Positions 24,901 through 33,207 of a stretch of 64,000 nt of DNA are shown one piece after another. This DNA comes from JAHFUS01 sp035689115 (GTDB taxonomy: Bacteria > Actinomycetota > Acidimicrobiia > Acidimicrobiales > GCA-2861595), in NCBI GenBank assembly GCA_035689115.1, contig DASSMA010000010.1:1-64000 (forward strand), read 5' to 3'. Each line of letters begins with the position of its first letter. The stretch's first letter is position 1. Position numbers and translations under genes: made by a program. The notes below the pieces were generated by a model. It made no database searches. It was not told the DNA's origin and was given only the letters and a program-made list of their open reading frames with translations.

Positions 24901-25432
24901 CGAGGTTGCGGCCCACCACCCGGAGGTGGTTCTCGCCGGCGAACTGCTCGAGGCAGGCCACCAGGGCGTGGAGGTGGGCCTCAGCCCGCCCCGGGATCTC
25001 CGAGCGGGCCCACACCAGCAGCTGCAGGGCGAACAGCGGCTCGGTCGACGACAGCTTGGCCAGCCGGTGGCGGACCTCGGCCCGGTCGTCCAGGCCCTCC
25101 ATGGTGCCGGCGGGCCCGAGGCGCGGCCGGGGCTGCTGGCGCCCGCGGGACGAGCCGCCCCGTACGGCGTCCCACACCTCGTCGAGGGGCGACCCACTCG
25201 ACGACGAGCGCTCCCGGCGGATGGCGCTGCGCAGCTGGTGACGGCGCCGGGCCGGCGTCAGCGGCAGCAGGTCGACGATGACCTCGGCCGCCTCGCCCAG
25301 GGTGTCGTCCACCTCGCCGAGCGCCAGGGCCAGCGAACTCAGCGGGTCCGGTCGCAGCGGCACGTGGCGCAGGGCCAGGCTCGACTCCCGGGCCAGGACC
25401 AGCTCGGCCCGGGCGGTGCGAGCGTCGCCCAT
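21986..25432 (-). CDS. Conjugation coupling ATPase (VirD4/TraG-like) with intein in its P-loop
   Basis: 1148 residues before splicing, about 718 after. The host protein is a hexameric motor-type ATPase of conjugation: Walker A GRAGFGK-T (residues 283-289 joined to T720), then MFLDPHGDA, Walker B FHAFLDECQ and MTQQPTAL. An intein (residues 290-719) interrupts the P-loop exactly before the Thr, so ATPase activity should depend on splicing. ATG 25432 shares a base with the upstream stop. Neighbours are a one-helix membrane partner upstream and replication-relaxation downstream. Its role is to recruit and pump DNA into the transfer channel. Confidence 0.88.
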   Translation of the reverse strand: MGDARTARAELVLARESSLALRHVPLRPDPLSSLALALGEVDDTLGEAAEVIVDLLPLTPARRRHQLRSAIRRERSSSSGSPLDEVWDAVRGGSSRGRQQPRPRLGPAGTMEGLDDRAEVRHRLAKLSSTEPLFALQLLVWARSEIPGRAEAHLHALVACLEQFAGENHLRVVGRNLGVVHLGSDLWWRRRRFDRRVASGLFRPAGESFVTVSEIAGLLKPPTIHCRAPKVVRSGGVIPPPPFGLPTYAGQPDLLPLGTVQGSDGERVVGLPLAETLFTAHFGRAGFGKALAVDTPIPTPGGWTTMGELTPGATVFDERGDPAKVIGASDVMHGHDCYEVVFSDGSTIVADAEHLWSTQTADERRYMAAQLSRPRRPRAGPDELSALHALAAAAPAGALVTRGELASLVGRARAIDGLTTGVAPATVLARPGRGNNPGAYPMRDLLERLIEQLSTPRNDQRHKRLPARGLRTTEEIRATLTSRGRANHSVDLAGPLRYPHRALPVDPYVLGAWLGDGTSANGGITCADPQILEEIRAAGYEVRRWCPTSTTRPYSWGIVGVFGLLRALGVLGSKHVPRLYLEADIEQRSALLQGLMDTDGTIGTGGSCELSLTNRRLAHDALELIVGLGMKATMAVGRAQLAGRVCGPRYRIAFTPRQVVFRLARKRERQRVARRRTAVLSRRYIVDVRPVPSAPVRCIAVDSHSRLFLAGASCIPTHNTETAVMQFVALVRAGRGGMFLDPHGDALERISPCLTDMADRVLEINLARGRDQVQAGWNVLSMEGLGAVDVEARVSALASSFAAALSWDDRNTRALNLVTMAAQSLCELALRLPPELAPTIFQITTLLSNDDWRGEVLPYLSRTSRDFWATRFTKLAAEAITPVTNLLDRLRASSGVAALFGSSRSTYDVRAAMDAGAAVLACPAGIGDKDKLVFSLFLFDLFRATLSRRDIPPAQRRPFHAFLDECQLADSGQSSETVARMLREGRKFGLRVHAMTQQPTALSKVTLNAMLTNRSHLFSTVVGAESAAVLSKEWAGLVDPRTITRLPRYHFLVSATLGGEVTPPFLVRGLRVEDLWGEVHRPEDVPAMNEVIDATMGRRPVGDILADLDTLDDRILGHLQGAAPASAEAPVVPIGPRPRPDRVRWRAD
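23276..24565 (-). mobile_element. Intein with LAGLIDADG homing endonuclease, class-3-like
   Basis: 430 codons. It starts with Ala rather than Cys/Ser (ALAVDTPIPTPGGW), has block B ending ADAEHLW, two LAGLIDADG motifs (VLGAWLGDGT and LLQGLMDTDGT), block F VRCIAVDSHSRLFLAG and the C-terminus THN followed by Thr. A Trp at the end of block B, a Cys in block F and a +1 Thr are the WCT set reported for class 3 inteins. The endonuclease motifs look intact, so homing may be active. Confidence 0.85.
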
Positions 25433-25983
25433 CAGGCCGCTCCCGCCTCGGGTTCGCCGTCGGCCGGGCCTGCCTGCTCGCTCTGCGGCTGCCCTGGGCG
25501 CTCCGGTGGGCCGGCGTCGAGGGCGGGCAGGACGGATTCGGGCGGTCGGAGGTCGACTTCGGGATACGGATTGAGGCGGAGAAGGGAAAGAGAGTTCTTC
25601 GGTCCTTCGAGGAACTGGACGACTCTGCCCCCCGCGATCGCGACCAGGCGGAGTCGGATGGCATCGACTCGGCGGGGCCGCCCACGCCCTACCGCCCGCC
25701 TCGTGCGCGTGAGCACGCTGGCGAAGCGGAGCACGTCCTCCAGTTGCGGGTCGAACGACTCGCTTGGCACCAAGGCAAAGCGCACCCTCGCCCGCAGCGC
25801 CCGGCGCTCCAGACGTCGGCGGACCACCACGGTCCCGATGGCCACCGCGACCACGATCGCCGCCATCACCACGGCCCTCACCACTTGGCCAACCCACGAT
25901 CGAGCGCCTGCGGCGCGCTGCGTCCCATCGGGGCTGGCGCCAGCACCAGGCTGCTGCCACTCAGCGTTCCATGGCCACCACAC
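25432..25983 (-). CDS. Single-pass membrane conjugation protein
   Basis: 183 residues. A transmembrane helix (VVRAVVMAAIVVAVAIGTVVV, about 33-54) is followed by a cytoplasmic domain containing FALVPSESFDPQLEDVLRFASVLTRTRR and a Pro/Glu-rich tail. I recall this motif from proteins directly preceding conjugation ATPases in actinobacterial elements. GTG 25983 is supported by GGTGGGG about 13 bases upstream. It overlaps the ATPase start by one base and probably docks the ATPase at the membrane. Confidence 0.72.
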   Translation of the reverse strand: MWWPWNAEWQQPGAGASPDGTQRAAGARSWVGQVVRAVVMAAIVVAVAIGTVVVRRRLERRALRARVRFALVPSESFDPQLEDVLRFASVLTRTRRAVGRGRPRRVDAIRLRLVAIAGGRVVQFLEGPKNSLSLLRLNPYPEVDLRPPESVLPALDAGPPERPGQPQSEQAGPADGEPEAGAA

Positions 25984-26052
25984 TGACGAACACCCACCCC
26001 ACCACCTGCTTGTGTCAGTGCACTACCAGTTTTCGTCTCGATCACATGCCGG

Positions 26053-26070
26053 TCATATGAGTGGTGGCCT
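26053..26070 (-). promoter_or_regulatory. 18-bp box shared with 57790-57807
   Basis: TCATATGAGTGGTGGCCT on the plus strand matches the site at 57790 at 17 of 18 bases. Both are 65-90 bases upstream of a minus-strand start codon (25983 and 57724). A second CATRTG-like half lies next to each. This looks like a common operator or promoter element. Confidence 0.6.
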
Positions 26071-26244
26071 GGGGTTTCACCATGGGCCGGGCGTCGGCGG
26101 GGGGAAGGCCGGTGGAACGGGTGCGTCGGGCGGGCCGGAACCGGCCGAGCGCGCCTCGCCGCCGCGCCGGTCCTGATCGGCTGGTGGAACGTGTGGCGGT
26201 GCCGTCGGTAGTGCACGTCGGTCCTTGGGGCTCGGCCTCTGGTG

Positions 26245-26294
26245 ATGTAATGGGCGCGGCGGCGGGCCGAACGCGACAGGCCGCCGGTGATTTC
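26245..26294 (-). promoter_or_regulatory. Three-copy regulatory sequence, copy A
   Basis: ATGTAATGGGCGCG (from 26245), AACGCGACA (from 26270) and GATTT (from 26289). The 25-base spacing of the first two blocks is identical in copies B (34560) and C (43846). On the minus strand it reads TGTCGCGTT then CATTACAT, promoter-like for the operon starting at 25983. Confidence 0.7.
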
Positions 26295-26305
26295 TCGTCC
26301 GGGTC

Positions 26306-26812
26306 TCACAGTGCTTCCGCCTCCGGCGGGAGGTACTCGATCGGCCAGATGCCGGGCGGCGCATGCTGGGAGGCCAGGTACTCGAGAGCCTCACGCTTGG
26401 CCGCCGCCAGCTGGGCCTGGCGCTGGGGCAGCTGCTCGGCCCGATTGAGCGGCGGTGCCAGGGTGACGACCAGGACCAGGCCGTCGTCGACGAGGCGGTA
26501 GTCGATCCGGTAGGTGGCCGCCTCATGCGGCAGGGCGCGAACCAGCGGCACGTCCCGCTCCAGGCGGTCGGTGCGCTCGAGCTGGGCCGCCAGCTCCTGT
26601 GGTGGTGGCGCCGGGGCCGCCACCGGCTCCGGGGCCGCGGGGGGCACGCTCGGCACCGGCGGCGGGGAGGTCGCCGGCACTGGGCCCGCTGGCACCGCGG
26701 AGGGCGGCGAGGTGGTCGTGGTCCTGGTCCCGCCGGCCGTGCCCACCGCCACCAGCACGGCGCCGGCCACCAGGGTGGCCACGATGGCCGGTGTGCTCGC
26801 GCCTCGCCTCAC
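26306..26812 (-). CDS. Membrane-anchored Pro-rich protein of T4SS operon
   Basis: 168 residues. An N-terminal transmembrane helix (PAIVATLVAGAVLVAVGTAGG) is followed by a Thr/Pro-rich spacer (about 60 residues) and an extracytoplasmic domain with ATYRIDYRLVDDGLVLVVTLAPPLNRAEQL and a helical end (AAKREALEYLASQHAPPGIW). GTG 26812 overlaps the CHAP gene stop. Function unknown; topology suggests a channel or surface component of the conjugation machine. Confidence 0.7.
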   Translation of the reverse strand: MRRGASTPAIVATLVAGAVLVAVGTAGGTRTTTTSPPSAVPAGPVPATSPPPVPSVPPAAPEPVAAPAPPPQELAAQLERTDRLERDVPLVRALPHEAATYRIDYRLVDDGLVLVVTLAPPLNRAEQLPQRQAQLAAAKREALEYLASQHAPPGIWPIEYLPPEAEAL

Positions 26813-28038
26813 TGCATCCGTCCCCACCCGACGATCTCGGGGTTGGTGGCGTAGGAGGGGTAGCGGCGCCGGGCCACGGCGTCGGAGGAGTTCCCCTCGA
26901 TGGTCTGCACGACGTCGCCGTCGACGCTCTCCACCAGCCCCATGTGGTCCTGGCCTGCGGCGGCGAAGACGATGGCGTCGCCGGGCTGGGGGACGGCCCG
27001 GGGCTGGGGCAGCGGTGCGAGGGCGGCGGCGAAGCTCGCCTGGCCCCGGTCGACCCAGATGCCGTTCGCCTGGAACCAGGCCTGGACGCCGGCCACCGCG
27101 GACAGCCGCCACCCCCCGTCGAGGCCTCCGGTGAACGGCGTGTCGGCACGGGCGTAGACCCAGCTGGCGAAGTCGGCACACCACGCCTCGCCGACGAGCG
27201 CCGCGCTGCCCTGGAACTTGGCGATGGCCGGTCCCCGGTTGGAGCCGGGGGGATCCTCGCCCAGGCCGAGCTGGGCCTGGGCGATGGCCACCACGGCGAC
27301 GTCGCTGGCTGGCCCGCACCCCGGGGTGGCGGCGCCGCCCAGGCGTACGAACACCGTCCAGGCCCCGTAGCGGGACAGCTCGCGCAGCCCGGCCAGCGGC
27401 TCGCCGGCGACGTCGGGCCAGGCCATGTCCAGGTGGGCGCCGTCGAGCTGGTTCATCACGTACGGCGACACCTCGGGGCCCAGCCCCGCGCTGCGGTAGA
27501 TCGAGCCCCGGTTGTAGGCCAGCAGCGCCAGCTGGACCTCGGTGTCGGTGCTGGCCGGGCCGAGCTCGACGCCGTAGACCGAGCGCCCCATGGCCACCAG
27601 GTGCTGAGCAGCCCGGGCGAGGCTGTCCGCCTTGTCGGTGGTGGTCAGCGACGGGTTGTCGGGGTTGGGCGTGCCCAGGGGTTCCCCCGACAGGGCCGAG
27701 CGGACCGGGTCGTTGCCCGACTCCCGGTAGTCGACGGCGGCCAGCAGCGGCCAGGGGATCCCGACCGGGCCCGCCGCCTCCTGGTACAGCGGGCGCAGCG
27801 CCTCGATGCCGGCCACCGTCGCCGGCGACAGGTCGGTGGAGGCCGCCACCGGCCCCCCGGCGCCGCAGCCCGCCGCCGGGGGCGTGGCGAAGCCGAAGGC
27901 GAACAGCACCACCAGGCCCATCAGGGCCAGCGGGATGGCGGCCACGACGGCCACGGTGGCGGCGACACCGGCGCCCGCGCCCGACCCGGCGCCTGCTCCG
28001 GCGGTGGCGGTGGTGGTGGTGGTGGTGGCCCGGCCCAT
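26809..28038 (-). CDS. Cell-wall hydrolase: lysozyme-like plus CHAP domains
   Basis: 409 residues. A Thr run and Gly/Ala-rich start precede a transmembrane helix (VAVVAAIPLALMGLVVLFAFGF). A transglycosylase-like region follows (about 85-215: IPWPLLAAVDYRESG with the catalytic Glu, LALLAYNRGS). A CHAP amidase domain occupies about 265-409: EAWCADFASWVYA (Cys about 286) and DHMGLVESV (His about 364). It should open peptidoglycan for the mating channel, like VirB1/TcpG-type hydrolases. ATG 28038 follows the VirB6-like stop by five bases. A GGT/GTG microsatellite near 28005-28030 encodes the Thr run. Confidence 0.85.
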   Translation of the reverse strand: MGRATTTTTTATAGAGAGSGAGAGVAATVAVVAAIPLALMGLVVLFAFGFATPPAAGCGAGGPVAASTDLSPATVAGIEALRPLYQEAAGPVGIPWPLLAAVDYRESGNDPVRSALSGEPLGTPNPDNPSLTTTDKADSLARAAQHLVAMGRSVYGVELGPASTDTEVQLALLAYNRGSIYRSAGLGPEVSPYVMNQLDGAHLDMAWPDVAGEPLAGLRELSRYGAWTVFVRLGGAATPGCGPASDVAVVAIAQAQLGLGEDPPGSNRGPAIAKFQGSAALVGEAWCADFASWVYARADTPFTGGLDGGWRLSAVAGVQAWFQANGIWVDRGQASFAAALAPLPQPRAVPQPGDAIVFAAAGQDHMGLVESVDGDVVQTIEGNSSDAVARRRYPSYATNPEIVGWGRMQ

Positions 28039-28043
28039 CGCCG

Positions 28044-29990
28044 CTAGGGCCGCCCCGTGGTGGACTGCCACACCCGGCGGGCGGCGCGGGCCGGCGCGGC
28101 CACGCCCTGGGCGTACTCCCGCCCGAACGCCTGTGCCTGGCCGGCGCGGCTGTGCGCGGCCGCCACCAGCCGGCCCCGCAGCTCGACCGCCCGGGTGCTG
28201 GCCGCCTGGGCGGCCCGGGGTCCGTAGACGGGCAGGCCGACGCTGGCCTGGAGGCCCAGGCGTGCCGTGCCGGTAGCGACCTTGGTGGCGCCGAGGGCGG
28301 CTCGGCCCGCCTTGGTGCGGCCCACGGCCGCCGCCACCCGGGCCCGGGCCGGTGCGTTCGCTGGCCCGCCGCCGGCGGTGAAGCCGGGGCCGGCGGCGCC
28401 CGAGGCCCGCACCGCCCGGCGCATGGAGGCGTGGCGGCGAGCGGCCACCAGCGACTGGCCCCGCCACCGGGCCTGGTCGAACAGCTCGTCGGCGCCAAAG
28501 CCCACCGCCGCGCCGGCGGCCGCCGGGCCCAGCCAGCCCCGGCCGTGCTCGCCCCCCACCCGGGCCCGCTCCAGGCGCTGGGTGACGTTGGTGACCGCCC
28601 GCTTGCCGGCGCGCACCAGCTTGCCCCGCTTGACCAGGGCGATGAGCACCACGACGTCGATCACCCCCATCTGCACCATGAGGGCCTCGCCCGAAGTGGC
28701 CACCAGCAGCGCGCTGACGCCGACCAGGAACAGCGACAGGAACACCGCCGTCATCACCACCGCGGCCAGCGAGCGACCGATGCCGGCCACCCACCGCCAC
28801 AGCAGCTGGCGGCCCCCGCCCGGGAGCACTCCCCCGGTGAGGGCGAAGGGGGCCAGGGCCACCGCCACCACCACGCCGAGCTGGGCCGCCACCAGGGTGA
28901 CGGCCACCATCACCAGCATCACCATGACGAAGACGGCGGCCAGCGCCACCAGGGCGGCCGCCCCCAGGCGGTCCGCCGACGGGTCGCGGTTGAACCGGGC
29001 CTCGGCCTCGCAGCCGGCGTCCTCCATGGCGTCGCGGGGCTCGTCCTTGGTGCCCCACGGCCCGGTGCGGACCACCGCCTCGTAGACCGCCCGGCACCGG
29101 TCGCCGGCGGGGAAGGTGCGGCCCCAGGACAACAGCTCGTGCGGCGTCTCGACGAAGGCGCGGTGGAGGTCGGCGGCGATGGGCCCTACCGGGTTCGCCG
29201 GGTCGGCGGTGGTGGTGGCCGGGTTCTCGGCGGTGGTGATGGAGGCCACCTCCATCGAGATGGCCTCGGTGCGCTCCAGTGCCCCCACCAACACGCTGGC
29301 CGGGTAGGCCAGGGTGGTGGCGGCCAGCGCGGCCACCACCACCGACACGGCGAACTCCCCCACGCCCCGGGTCATCCGCCCCCGCAGCGCCTGCCAGCCG
29401 CCGTAGCAGGCGGCCAGCACCAGGAAGAACCGCCCGAGCCCGAGCCCGTCCACCACCCGGGTCTGGTAGGTGTCGGCCACGGCCTGGGCCGGAACGGCCA
29501 GGCGGCGGGCGAAGCCGAAGCCCAGGGCCCAGTTGATGACCCAGAGGCCCGTACGCACCGCCCAGCGGGCCACGGCGAAGACCTGGTCGGTGAGGAAGCC
29601 GAGGATCTTGCGGTCGATGGACAGCGCGCCGCCCCGGTCGTAGCCGATGTCGTAGTGGCTGGTGGGGGCGGGGCCCGGGTCGACGCCGGGCACGATGCGC
29701 TCCATCAGCGTCGAGCACGACCGCTCGCCGCCCTCCTCGTCCTCGTCGCCCGGCGCCGCCGGCGGGGCCGAGGTGTCGCAGCCGGCCAGGGTGGCGGGAC
29801 GGCGGGCGGCCGTGGTCGGCGGCGCCGGAGCCCTCGGGCGCGGGCCCAGCGTCGTCGGGGTGGCCGGCGGAGGCGAGGTAGCCGGCGGCGCCGGCGTCTG
29901 GGCCCAGGCGGGAGCGGCCGCCACCACGGCGCCCAGCGCCACCACGGCGCCGGCGAGGGCCCGGGCGACGATCGCCCGGGGGGCCCTCAT
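28044..29990 (-). CDS. VirB6/TrbL-like polytopic membrane protein of T4SS
   Basis: 648 residues. A signal peptide (AIVARALAGAVVALGAVVAAAPAWA) precedes a Pro/Thr-rich stretch and an ERSCSTLMERI segment. Six or more transmembrane helices follow between residues about 130 and 460 (for example VVVAALAATTLAYPASVLVGAL, LVALAAVFVMVMLVMVAVTLVAAQLGVVVAVALAPF, VVMTAVFLSLFLVGVSALLVA), then a basic cytoplasmic tail. This is the architecture of the channel core protein of Gram-positive conjugation systems. ATG 29990 overlaps the VirB4-like stop. Confidence 0.78.
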   Translation of the reverse strand: MRAPRAIVARALAGAVVALGAVVAAAPAWAQTPAPPATSPPPATPTTLGPRPRAPAPPTTAARRPATLAGCDTSAPPAAPGDEDEEGGERSCSTLMERIVPGVDPGPAPTSHYDIGYDRGGALSIDRKILGFLTDQVFAVARWAVRTGLWVINWALGFGFARRLAVPAQAVADTYQTRVVDGLGLGRFFLVLAACYGGWQALRGRMTRGVGEFAVSVVVAALAATTLAYPASVLVGALERTEAISMEVASITTAENPATTTADPANPVGPIAADLHRAFVETPHELLSWGRTFPAGDRCRAVYEAVVRTGPWGTKDEPRDAMEDAGCEAEARFNRDPSADRLGAAALVALAAVFVMVMLVMVAVTLVAAQLGVVVAVALAPFALTGGVLPGGGRQLLWRWVAGIGRSLAAVVMTAVFLSLFLVGVSALLVATSGEALMVQMGVIDVVVLIALVKRGKLVRAGKRAVTNVTQRLERARVGGEHGRGWLGPAAAGAAVGFGADELFDQARWRGQSLVAARRHASMRRAVRASGAAGPGFTAGGGPANAPARARVAAAVGRTKAGRAALGATKVATGTARLGLQASVGLPVYGPRAAQAASTRAVELRGRLVAAAHSRAGQAQAFGREYAQGVAAPARAARRVWQSTTGRP

Positions 29991-32518
29991 GGCCGGGAGG
30001 CGCCGTTGCGCGATGCGCCGGCCGCGGCGGCCCGGCGCGCCGATGCGGGCGACGACGGGCGGTCGGCCTCCGGGTTGGTCTCGAAGGCGGCGGCCAGCTC
30101 GGCGAAGGGGGCGGGCAGGACCTCGATCAGCCCGATGCGGTCGCGCACGTCGCGGTACAGGCACTGGCCGGTGCGCACCGACAGCTCGAGCAGCTGCACG
30201 GTGGCCTCGGTGGGCTCCATGCCCAAGAACTCGAGCGCCAGGCCGGCCGCGGCATGGCTCTGGCGGAACACCAGCCGGCTGCCGAGGAGGTCGGCCAGGC
30301 GGCGGTCGCCCAGGTCGGCCGGGTGCTGGGACAGCACGATCACCCCGGCCCGGTGCTTGCGCCCGTCACGGATCATGTCCAGCACGAGCTGGCGGCCCTG
30401 GAGGTTGGCCGTCAGCGCCCACGCCTCGTCGAGCAGCACGCCGGCGAAGCGGCGGCGGTCGGCGAAGGCCACCGAGCGGGCCACGGCCGCCACCAGGTAC
30501 AGCAGCGCCTGGGAGAAGACCTGCTCGGGCAGCAGCTGGCGGGCCAGATGGGGGTTCTCGAGGACCTCCTTGTCGGGCAGCGACAGGCACGGCATGTGGA
30601 ACACCAGGTAGTCGGCGTCGAGTCGCACCGGGTCGCCGGCGCCGAACGCCACGGCGGCCAGCTCGGCGTGGGCAAAGTTGGCCAGCCGGTGGTACACGTC
30701 CTCGGCCCGGGGGTTGTCGGCGGCCAGGCGGCCCAGGGTGACCACCACGTCGCCCAGGCGGGCCCCGGGGTCGGCGGCCGCCCGCCGCACCGCCTCGGCC
30801 AGGGCCGCCCCCTCGTTGTCGGTCGGGCCGGTGCCCGTCAGCAGCGTGAGGAAGCCAGTGGTGTAGCGCACCCGCTCGCCGGGGGCGAACACCGCCATGG
30901 GGTCGAGGCACACCCCGTCCCCCTCGTCGGCCGACAGCCGCACCACCTGGGCGCTGCCCGGCGCCACCGCGGCCAGGCGCACGTACTCCCCCATCGGCGT
31001 GCGGTCGACGGCCACCACCTGGCCGCCCCGGGCCAGGGTGTCCCAGCACAGCCTCTTGGCGAAGTAGCTCTTCCCCGATCCGAGGGCGCCGAAGGCGCCG
31101 ATGGACCCGGAGCGGTCGATGGAGGGCCCGTAGCCCCAGTCGCACAGCACCGGCGCCGCCGCTCCCCCGTCGAGGCTCACCCCCAGCAGACCGCCCCGGG
31201 GGTCGCCCACCTCGGTGCCGGCCCACGGGGCCTGGGCGGCCAGGTCGCCCACCAGGCCGTACTGGGTGTAGTCCCGGGCCACCGGCGGCAGCGGCGAGCC
31301 GACCAGCATGGCGCCGTAGAGGGCGAGCTGGCCCCCGGTGGGGCGGGGCAGCCCGTACTCGTTGACCTCGTATGCGGCGCGCAGCTGGCCGGCCCGGCTC
31401 TCGAGCTCGGCGAGGGTGTCGGCCCACACGGCGAACACCGTGGTGGTCTGCAGCTCGGGTTCGGCCGGGTTGGCGGCCAGGGCGGCGCGCTCGTGGTCGA
31501 TGGCCTCGACCGCGGCGGCCAGGGTGGGCGGCGGCCCGGCCGCCTCGCCGCCGTACTCGTCGAACTGGCCCGCCAGCTGGCGGGCCTGGCGCTTGGTCTT
31601 GGCCACCGCGTCGGCGTTGGAGGTGGGGCGGACCCGCACGCACCAGTCGACAGGGAAGGCCATGGCGTCCGTACGTGCCAGGGCTTCGGCCCCACCGGGG
31701 TAGGCGAAGGTGGCCGGCATGTCCGACACGGCGAGGAAGGCCTGGTAGGCCGACCCGGCCTCGGTGTCGACCCGGAGGTAGCGCCGGTGCCGAGGACGGC
31801 CCTCGTCGTCCTCGGCGCCACCCTCGACCAGCACCGCCTCGGCCAGGCTGGCCAGCGAGGGGAAACGCAGCGCAGCGTCGGGCGCCGTACCGCCACCGTT
31901 CAGCGCCGGCTCCCACGACTCGTCGAGGGGCGGCTCGTCAAGGCCTCGGCGCGCCGCCCGGGCGTAGAGCCACACCACCTCTGCGGCGGTGGCCGGACGC
32001 ACGTGGTCGCGGCCGAGCACGGCGGCCAGCTGCTCGCCGAGCTGGTGGGCCTGGCCCTGGCGCTCGAGCACCTCACGGCGCCGTACCGGCGCCGGCGGCA
32101 GGCCGAACTGGCCGCCCACCTGGGCCCGGGCCGAGCCCAGCGCGGCCCGCAGCGCGGTGGTGCTGCGGCGATGGTCCAGCACCGCCGCCAGGTAGTGGTG
32201 GCGCCGGTAGAGCCGGGCGTCGCCCAGGCTGTCGAGGGCGGCGGCCGCCACCTCGGCCCACTGGCCATGGGTGTCGAGGTCCACCCCGTCGACCATGGCC
32301 TCCACCACCGCGGCGGGGTCGACCCGCTCGCACACCGACACCAGCATCGACTCACCGGACAGGGCCATCAGCGCCGCCCGGGTCCGGCCGTGGAGGTCGA
32401 GCTTCTCCCGGATGCCGAGGTAGGGATAGGTGCGGGCGCCGACCCGCCACAGCGCCCACGTGGTGCCCTCGTGCGTCCACACCAGCTGTCCCGACACGCA
32501 CCGGGCGGGCAGGCGCAC
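29987..32518 (-). CDS. VirB4-like conjugation ATPase
   Basis: 843 residues. The C-terminal RecA-like motor has Walker A GALGSGKSYF (about 476), Walker B GVLLDEAWAL (about 693) and VIVLSQHPADL. The N-terminal half is a VirB4-type domain with PYLGIREKLDLHGRTRAALMALSGESMLVSVCERVDP. The tail is Ala/Arg/Pro-rich. GTG 32518 abuts the preceding TAG. It powers assembly of, or transport through, the mating apparatus at the inner face of the membrane. It is distinct from the intein-bearing coupling ATPase. Confidence 0.9.
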   Translation of the reverse strand: MRLPARCVSGQLVWTHEGTTWALWRVGARTYPYLGIREKLDLHGRTRAALMALSGESMLVSVCERVDPAAVVEAMVDGVDLDTHGQWAEVAAAALDSLGDARLYRRHHYLAAVLDHRRSTTALRAALGSARAQVGGQFGLPPAPVRRREVLERQGQAHQLGEQLAAVLGRDHVRPATAAEVVWLYARAARRGLDEPPLDESWEPALNGGGTAPDAALRFPSLASLAEAVLVEGGAEDDEGRPRHRRYLRVDTEAGSAYQAFLAVSDMPATFAYPGGAEALARTDAMAFPVDWCVRVRPTSNADAVAKTKRQARQLAGQFDEYGGEAAGPPPTLAAAVEAIDHERAALAANPAEPELQTTTVFAVWADTLAELESRAGQLRAAYEVNEYGLPRPTGGQLALYGAMLVGSPLPPVARDYTQYGLVGDLAAQAPWAGTEVGDPRGGLLGVSLDGGAAAPVLCDWGYGPSIDRSGSIGAFGALGSGKSYFAKRLCWDTLARGGQVVAVDRTPMGEYVRLAAVAPGSAQVVRLSADEGDGVCLDPMAVFAPGERVRYTTGFLTLLTGTGPTDNEGAALAEAVRRAAADPGARLGDVVVTLGRLAADNPRAEDVYHRLANFAHAELAAVAFGAGDPVRLDADYLVFHMPCLSLPDKEVLENPHLARQLLPEQVFSQALLYLVAAVARSVAFADRRRFAGVLLDEAWALTANLQGRQLVLDMIRDGRKHRAGVIVLSQHPADLGDRRLADLLGSRLVFRQSHAAAGLALEFLGMEPTEATVQLLELSVRTGQCLYRDVRDRIGLIEVLPAPFAELAAAFETNPEADRPSSPASARRAAAAGASRNGASRP

Positions 32519-32920
32519 CTACCGACCGCCGCCCACGACGAAGAACCGGGCACGCTGCCGGCTGGGACCGGGTGGGCGGTAGGGGCGGCCCCGCAGCGTT
32601 CCCCGGCGGGGCCGGGCCAGGTAGGACAGCGCTCCGTTGGCCATGCGCATGGGCGATCGGCCCTCGATGCGCAGATGGCGCACGGCCCAGGCCAGCCCGA
32701 GCGGGCCGCCGGCCATGACGAACAGGCCCAGCCCGCCGGGCAGCACCGCCCACGCCGAGCGGGTGGCGAGCAGCACCATGGCCGAGCCCAGGAGGACGCC
32801 GAGCTGGGTGGGCGTGATAGGCCAGGGCAGGACCCACCCACCGATCACCCCGATGACATTGGGATGGCGGCGGGCGTGGGTGTAGGAGCGGCAGGCGATG
32901 TGCTCGGCGTCGTCGGCCAT
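32519..32920 (-). CDS. TcpE/PrgI-like two-helix conjugation membrane protein
   Basis: 133 residues: CRSYTHARRHPNVIGVIGGWVLP, two adjacent hydrophobic helices (LGVLLGSAMVLLATRSAWAVLPGGLGLFVMAGGP), then a basic cytoplasmic tail with PMRMANGALSYLARPRRGTLRG. Size and topology match TcpE/PrgI proteins that precede VirB4 ATPases. ATG 32920 sits 8 bases after the previous stop. Confidence 0.75.
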   Translation of the reverse strand: MADDAEHIACRSYTHARRHPNVIGVIGGWVLPWPITPTQLGVLLGSAMVLLATRSAWAVLPGGLGLFVMAGGPLGLAWAVRHLRIEGRSPMRMANGALSYLARPRRGTLRGRPYRPPGPSRQRARFFVVGGGR

Positions 32921-32928
32921 GGCTGTGC

Positions 32929-33207
32929 TCAGACGGAGGCGGGCGGCGCCGGCGCCGTCCGCACCGCCGGCGCCTTCGACTGGAACTCGCCGCCGACGCG
33001 CTCCTTGAACCAGTCGACGTTGGCGACGCTGAACAGCACGAGGCCGGCCACGACGCCAGCGACGGCCGTCTTGATGAGGTTTCGCGTGGAGACGTAGGTC
33101 AAGGCGATGATGACGATGGCGGCCAGCGCGATGCCGTTCTGGGCGAGGCCGGTGACCTCGCCGATCTTGGCATTTGCCCACTCAATCATCGTTTGGGCGA
33201 GGATCAT
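32929..33207 (-). CDS. Small two-helix membrane protein of T4SS, VirB2-like topology
   Basis: 92 residues with two hydrophobic segments (IALAAIVIIALTYV and AVAGVVAGLVLFSVANV) joined by STRNLIKT, and a Pro/Ala tail. Size and topology recall VirB2/TcpD-like proteins, but sequence alone does not show a pilin. ATG 33207 overlaps the TcpC-like stop. Confidence 0.72.
   Translation of the reverse strand: MILAQTMIEWANAKIGEVTGLAQNGIALAAIVIIALTYVSTRNLIKTAVAGVVAGLVLFSVANVDWFKERVGGEFQSKAPAVRTAPAPPASV

Larger units (their letters stand above)
25984..26305. other. Intergenic region with two shared regulatory sequences
   Basis: 322 bases without a convincing gene. It contains the box at 26053-26070, repeated at 57790-57807, and one copy of the three-fold regulatory sequence (26245-26294). 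It separates the coupling-ATPase operon from the rest of the T4SS genes and should hold that operon's promoter. Confidence 0.6.

Noticed and set aside
28005..28030. GGT/GTG microsatellite
   Set aside because: It encodes the Thr run at the start of the CHAP protein, so it needs no separate explanation.
28152..33097. Long plus-strand ORFs opposite the T4SS genes (28152-30611, 30254-33097)
   Set aside because: The minus strand carries clear conjugation domains; these frames are compositional shadows.
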